A program made the translations under genes and the position numbers. Below, piece after piece: positions 6,549-8,158 of a stretch of 8,158 nucleotides of DNA. This stretch comes from Candidatus Coatesiibacteriota bacterium (GTDB taxonomy: Bacteria > B130-G9): assembly GCA_003647755.1 (NCBI GenBank), contig QMNL01000059.1, forward strand, positions 1 through 8,158, in the 5' to 3' direction. Position 1 is the first letter of the stretch. Every line of letters begins with the position of its first letter. The notes under the pieces were generated by a model. It was not told the origin of the DNA. It did not search any database and worked only from the letters and a program-made list of their open reading frames with translations.

Positions 6549-7665
6549 CCCAAATCTGTTCGACGAAGACCCTGTCGATCCTGTCGCCAAGCCCACAGAG
6601 AATCTCGTAGGGTATCGTCTCCGCCAGAAAGGCCAGCTCGTTCACACTGATTGACTCCGTGCCTTGCCGGCCAATGATGACTACCTCGTCACCGACCGAA
6701 GCCTCGCAATGCTCCTTGATCTCGACGGCAATCATGTCCATTGAGATTGCGCCGATCACTGGAGACCGGGCACCCCGGATGATCACCTCCGCCCGGCCTG
6801 AAAGCCGATGGCAATAGCCGTCCGCATACCCGAGCGGCACGATCGCAACCTGCATGTTTCTCTTCGCTACGAACTCTCGTCCATACCCAACGCTCTCTCC
6901 CGGCCTCATGCGTGCTATCCTCAGAACCCGCGAAGTGAGCCTCAGGATAGGCTTAAGCGTGACGCCCGGCGGAGTGGCGCCCGTTGGAGAAAGTCCGTAG
7001 AGCATCAGACCAGGACGAACCATGTCGTAGTGAGACCGAGGGCACTTGATCGTCGCCGCGCTGTTGGCCGCATGAACCACGACCTGGTTGCGAAGTCCCG
7101 AAGACGCCAGAAAACTATCGAACCGGTCGAGCTGGAGCATCGTGAAGCTGCTGTCCTGGGCATCGGCGGTCGCAAGGTGTGTCATCAGCCCCACTACGCC
7201 TAACCTCCGAAGAGTCTGCAGCCTCTCAAGAAACGCTAGCCCCTCGTCATAACGCACCCCAAGCCGCGTCATACCCGTGTCAATCTTCAAATGAACCGGC
7301 ACATCCTTATTCATGCGACTCGCCGCATGGTCAAGTGCATAAGCCTGGCCAAAATCGTAAACTACAGGCACTAGAGCAGCCTCCACCACCGCCTCTGCCT
7401 GCGCGGGCAGTGCGCCACCGAGAAGAACGACCGTTGCGCCGGGGATGTGCTCCTTCAGGCGTATCCCCTCGTCTATTGTCGCCACGCCAAACACGCCGAC
7501 ACCGGCCGCATGGAGCCTATCGCAGACCGGAAGCATCCCGTGCCCATAGGCATTGGCCTTGACCACCGGCATTATCTCCACCGCCTCGCCGACCAGGAAG
7601 CGCACCTGGGAGAGGTTGTGTTCAAGCGCACCTAAGCTTACATAAGCCTTCGTAACCGTGTGCAA
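6541..7665 (-). CDS. alr: Alanine racemase, PLP-dependent
   Basis: Interconverts L- and D-alanine in the cytoplasm, supplying D-Ala for peptidoglycan. From TTG 7665 it has 374 residues. The PLP lysine is Lys36 in VVKANAYGHG. LKIDTGMTRLG carries Lys127 and Arg134, MVRPGLMLYG carries Arg217, and SVGYGREF carries the second catalytic residue, Tyr261. These positions run within two to four of the Geobacillus enzyme (39, 129, 136, 219, 265 from memory), which supports this start. The frame stays open further, to an ATG at 7710 and a TTG at 7713 (389-390 residues). Those starts lack a ribosome-binding site and fall within a few bases of the predicted transcription start. The 7665 TTG has AGGGA and GGAG upstream, though at imperfect spacing. 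First gene of the wall operon; it overlaps the Gx gene by 8 bases. Confidence 0.93.
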   Translation of the reverse strand: MHTVTKAYVSLGALEHNLSQVRFLVGEAVEIMPVVKANAYGHGMLPVCDRLHAAGVGVFGVATIDEGIRLKEHIPGATVVLLGGALPAQAEAVVEAALVPVVYDFGQAYALDHAASRMNKDVPVHLKIDTGMTRLGVRYDEGLAFLERLQTLRRLGVVGLMTHLATADAQDSSFTMLQLDRFDSFLASSGLRNQVVVHAANSAATIKCPRSHYDMVRPGLMLYGLSPTGATPPGVTLKPILRLTSRVLRIARMRPGESVGYGREFVAKRNMQVAIVPLGYADGYCHRLSGRAEVIIRGARSPVIGAISMDMIAVEIKEHCEASVGDEVVIIGRQGTESISVNELAFLAETIPYEILCGLGDRIDRVFVEQIWDE

Positions 7666-7721
7666 TTCTCCAAAATCCCTGCAGAGTGAGGCACCCAACA
7701 AGCCACGCATCAATGCGGGTT

Positions 7722-7776
7722 ATTATCGCCGAGGCAGATGTCGTGTCAAGGATACAACCTCGCCCCAATAATCAGA
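7722..7776 (-). promoter_or_regulatory. Predicted sigma-70 promoter of the alr-to-rodA operon, with shared upstream 14-nt motif
   Basis: On the minus strand TTGACA (7744-7749, perfect -35) is followed after 16 bases by GATAAT (7722-7727, five of six to TATAAT). This places the transcription start near 7715. Thirteen bases before the -35 lies TCTGATTATTGGGG (7763-7776), identical to 211-224 and at the same spacing from a promoter-like pair there. No other promoter is obvious ahead of the tightly packed operon. Confidence 0.65.
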
Positions 7777-7798
7777 CTGACGCAGCGAGTTCTAGCAC

Positions 7799-7921
7799 TT
7801 TGGAGTGCGGCGGCTTGACGCCGCTTTTTCTCGTCCCCAGGAGTTTTCGCATTTTTTGATTGCGATGTGTTGTGTTGTTGGTTTCGGGGCGGTGCTTTGG
7901 GTGAAACAAGAGTGGAATTGG
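7799..7921 (-). repeat. Right copy of the 123-bp dispersed repeat
   Basis: The reverse complement aligns without gaps to 1-123, with about 76 percent identity by hand count. The hairpin-bearing 28-base end (7799-7826) is identical, and the outer end around 7903-7921 is nearly so. It lies upstream of alr with the hairpin end nearest the gene, as the left copy does for the + strand genes. Between the repeat and the 14-nt motif this copy has 22 bases where the left copy has 87. The tracts GAACTC and CTGCG occur in both spacers, which suggests insertion or deletion within one longer homologous unit. No coding content is supported. Confidence 0.85.
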
Positions 7922-7968
7922 GATTGAGGTGATGCTGGGTTTCAGTTCCCCGAAGGGGGACCACAATA

Positions 7969-7992
7969 GTAGCCGTAGGTGCAACCTACGGA
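7969..7992 (+). repeat. 24-bp inverted repeat, left arm (partner 8101-8124)
   Basis: This 24-base segment is exactly the reverse complement of 8101-8124. It contains an 8-bp stem with a 3-base loop (CCGTAGGT, GCA, ACCTACGG) preceded by GTAG. Identity stops abruptly at both ends of the 24 bases, marking a defined unit. Confidence 0.9.
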
Positions 7993-8058
7993 ATTCGTTC
8001 ACATTGCTATTCTTCGCGACCCTGAAGGGGTCGAACAGCCCCTTCATAGGGCTATGTT

Positions 8059-8085
8059 CAGCCCTTTCAGGGCTGTTTTCCTTTT
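8059..8085 (+). terminator. Terminator-like hairpin and T-rich tail within the hairpin cluster
   Basis: A 7-bp stem CAGCCCT/AGGGCTG with a TTC loop is followed by TTTTCCTTTTC, the form of a Rho-independent terminator on the + strand. No + strand gene in the window reads toward it. It may only be one hairpin of the repeat cluster. Confidence 0.3.
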
Positions 8086-8100
8086 CTTCTTTGGCGTTGA

Positions 8101-8124
8101 TCCGTAGGTTGCACCTACGGCTAC
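8101..8124 (-). repeat. 24-bp inverted repeat, right arm (partner 7969-7992)
   Basis: Exact reverse complement of 7969-7992, with the same 8-bp stem and TGC as the loop. The two arms enclose 108 bases that hold three further hairpins. Confidence 0.9.
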
Positions 8125-8158
8125 TCACGTTCATCCCCTTACGGGGATGCAGGAAGGA

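Larger units (their letters stand above)
7946..8149. repeat. Cluster of six hairpins, REP/BIME-like
   Basis: About 200 non-coding bases hold six separate perfect stem-loops. These are TCCCC/GGGGA-type at 7947-7960, CCGTAGGT-GCA-ACCTACGG at 7973-7991, CGACCC/GGGTCG at 8017-8033, AGCCC/GGGCT at 8037-8053, CAGCCCT-TTC-AGGGCTG at 8059-8075, and CATCCCC/GGGGATG at 8132-8149. The CCGTAGGT hairpin recurs inverted at 8102-8120. The arrangement resembles the composite palindromic elements mobilised by REP-associated (RAYT, IS200-like) transposases. No transposase is in the window, so that link is inference. The spacing is irregular, so this is not a CRISPR array. Confidence 0.75.

Noticed and set aside
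1..7921. Window as a composite transposon bounded by inverted terminal repeats
   Set aside because: The enclosed genes are core cell-wall functions, no transposase is present, and the repeat copies are diverged. Dispersed intergenic elements explain it better.
7772..8134. 120-codon minus-strand open frame across the right repeat and the hairpin cluster
   Set aside because: It is built from repeat sequence and palindromes, its composition is not protein-like, and it overlaps the alr upstream region.
7946..8149. Hairpin cluster as a CRISPR array
   Set aside because: The palindromes differ in sequence and spacing and no regular repeat-spacer unit is present.

Overview
The window is about 8.2 kb of a moderately GC-rich bacterial chromosome. 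It carries a cell-elongation and peptidoglycan operon from a rod-shaped bacterium that makes D-alanine and uses the MreD / PBP2 / RodA elongation machinery. Recognisable Shine-Dalgarno sequences precede several genes. The phylum cannot be read from the sequence. Abundant intergenic hairpin repeats and an unusual gene order suggest an uncultured, little-studied lineage, but that is inference.

Layout. Positions 1-263 hold the left copy of a 123-bp dispersed repeat and a possible promoter. On the + strand follow a small unknown gene (264-572) and a CPBP-family (CAAX-like) intramembrane protease (594-1370). Everything from about 7.7 kb back to 1.37 kb is one minus-strand operon in the order alr (alanine racemase), a Gx / PF07456-type membrane protein, a family 4 glycosyltransferase, mreD, mrdA (PBP2) and rodA. 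The first five genes overlap their neighbours by 7-11 bases and the last gap is 27 bases, so this is probably one transcript. The two operons converge and their terminal stop codons overlap by 4 bases (1367-1370).

Positions 7666-8158 are non-coding. They hold a well-formed promoter for alr, the right copy of the 123-bp repeat in inverted orientation, and a cluster of six hairpins framed by a perfect 24-bp inverted repeat that looks like a REP/BIME-type element.

How the genes fit together: Alr supplies D-alanine for the stem peptide. RodA polymerises glycan strands, PBP2 cross-links them, and MreD belongs to the same elongasome. The glycosyltransferase and the Gx protein sit inside this operon and may act on envelope polysaccharide or on a lipid carrier. 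mreB and mreC, the usual neighbours of mreD, are absent from the window.

The most unusual signal is non-coding. Both convergent operons are preceded by the same repeat, and both copies are followed by the same 14-nt motif. A TTGA(C/G)A / (T/G)AT(A/C)AT promoter-like pair lies at identical spacing after that motif, pointing into each operon. I found no transposase, phage gene, CRISPR array, tRNA or rRNA, and no clearly new protein system.
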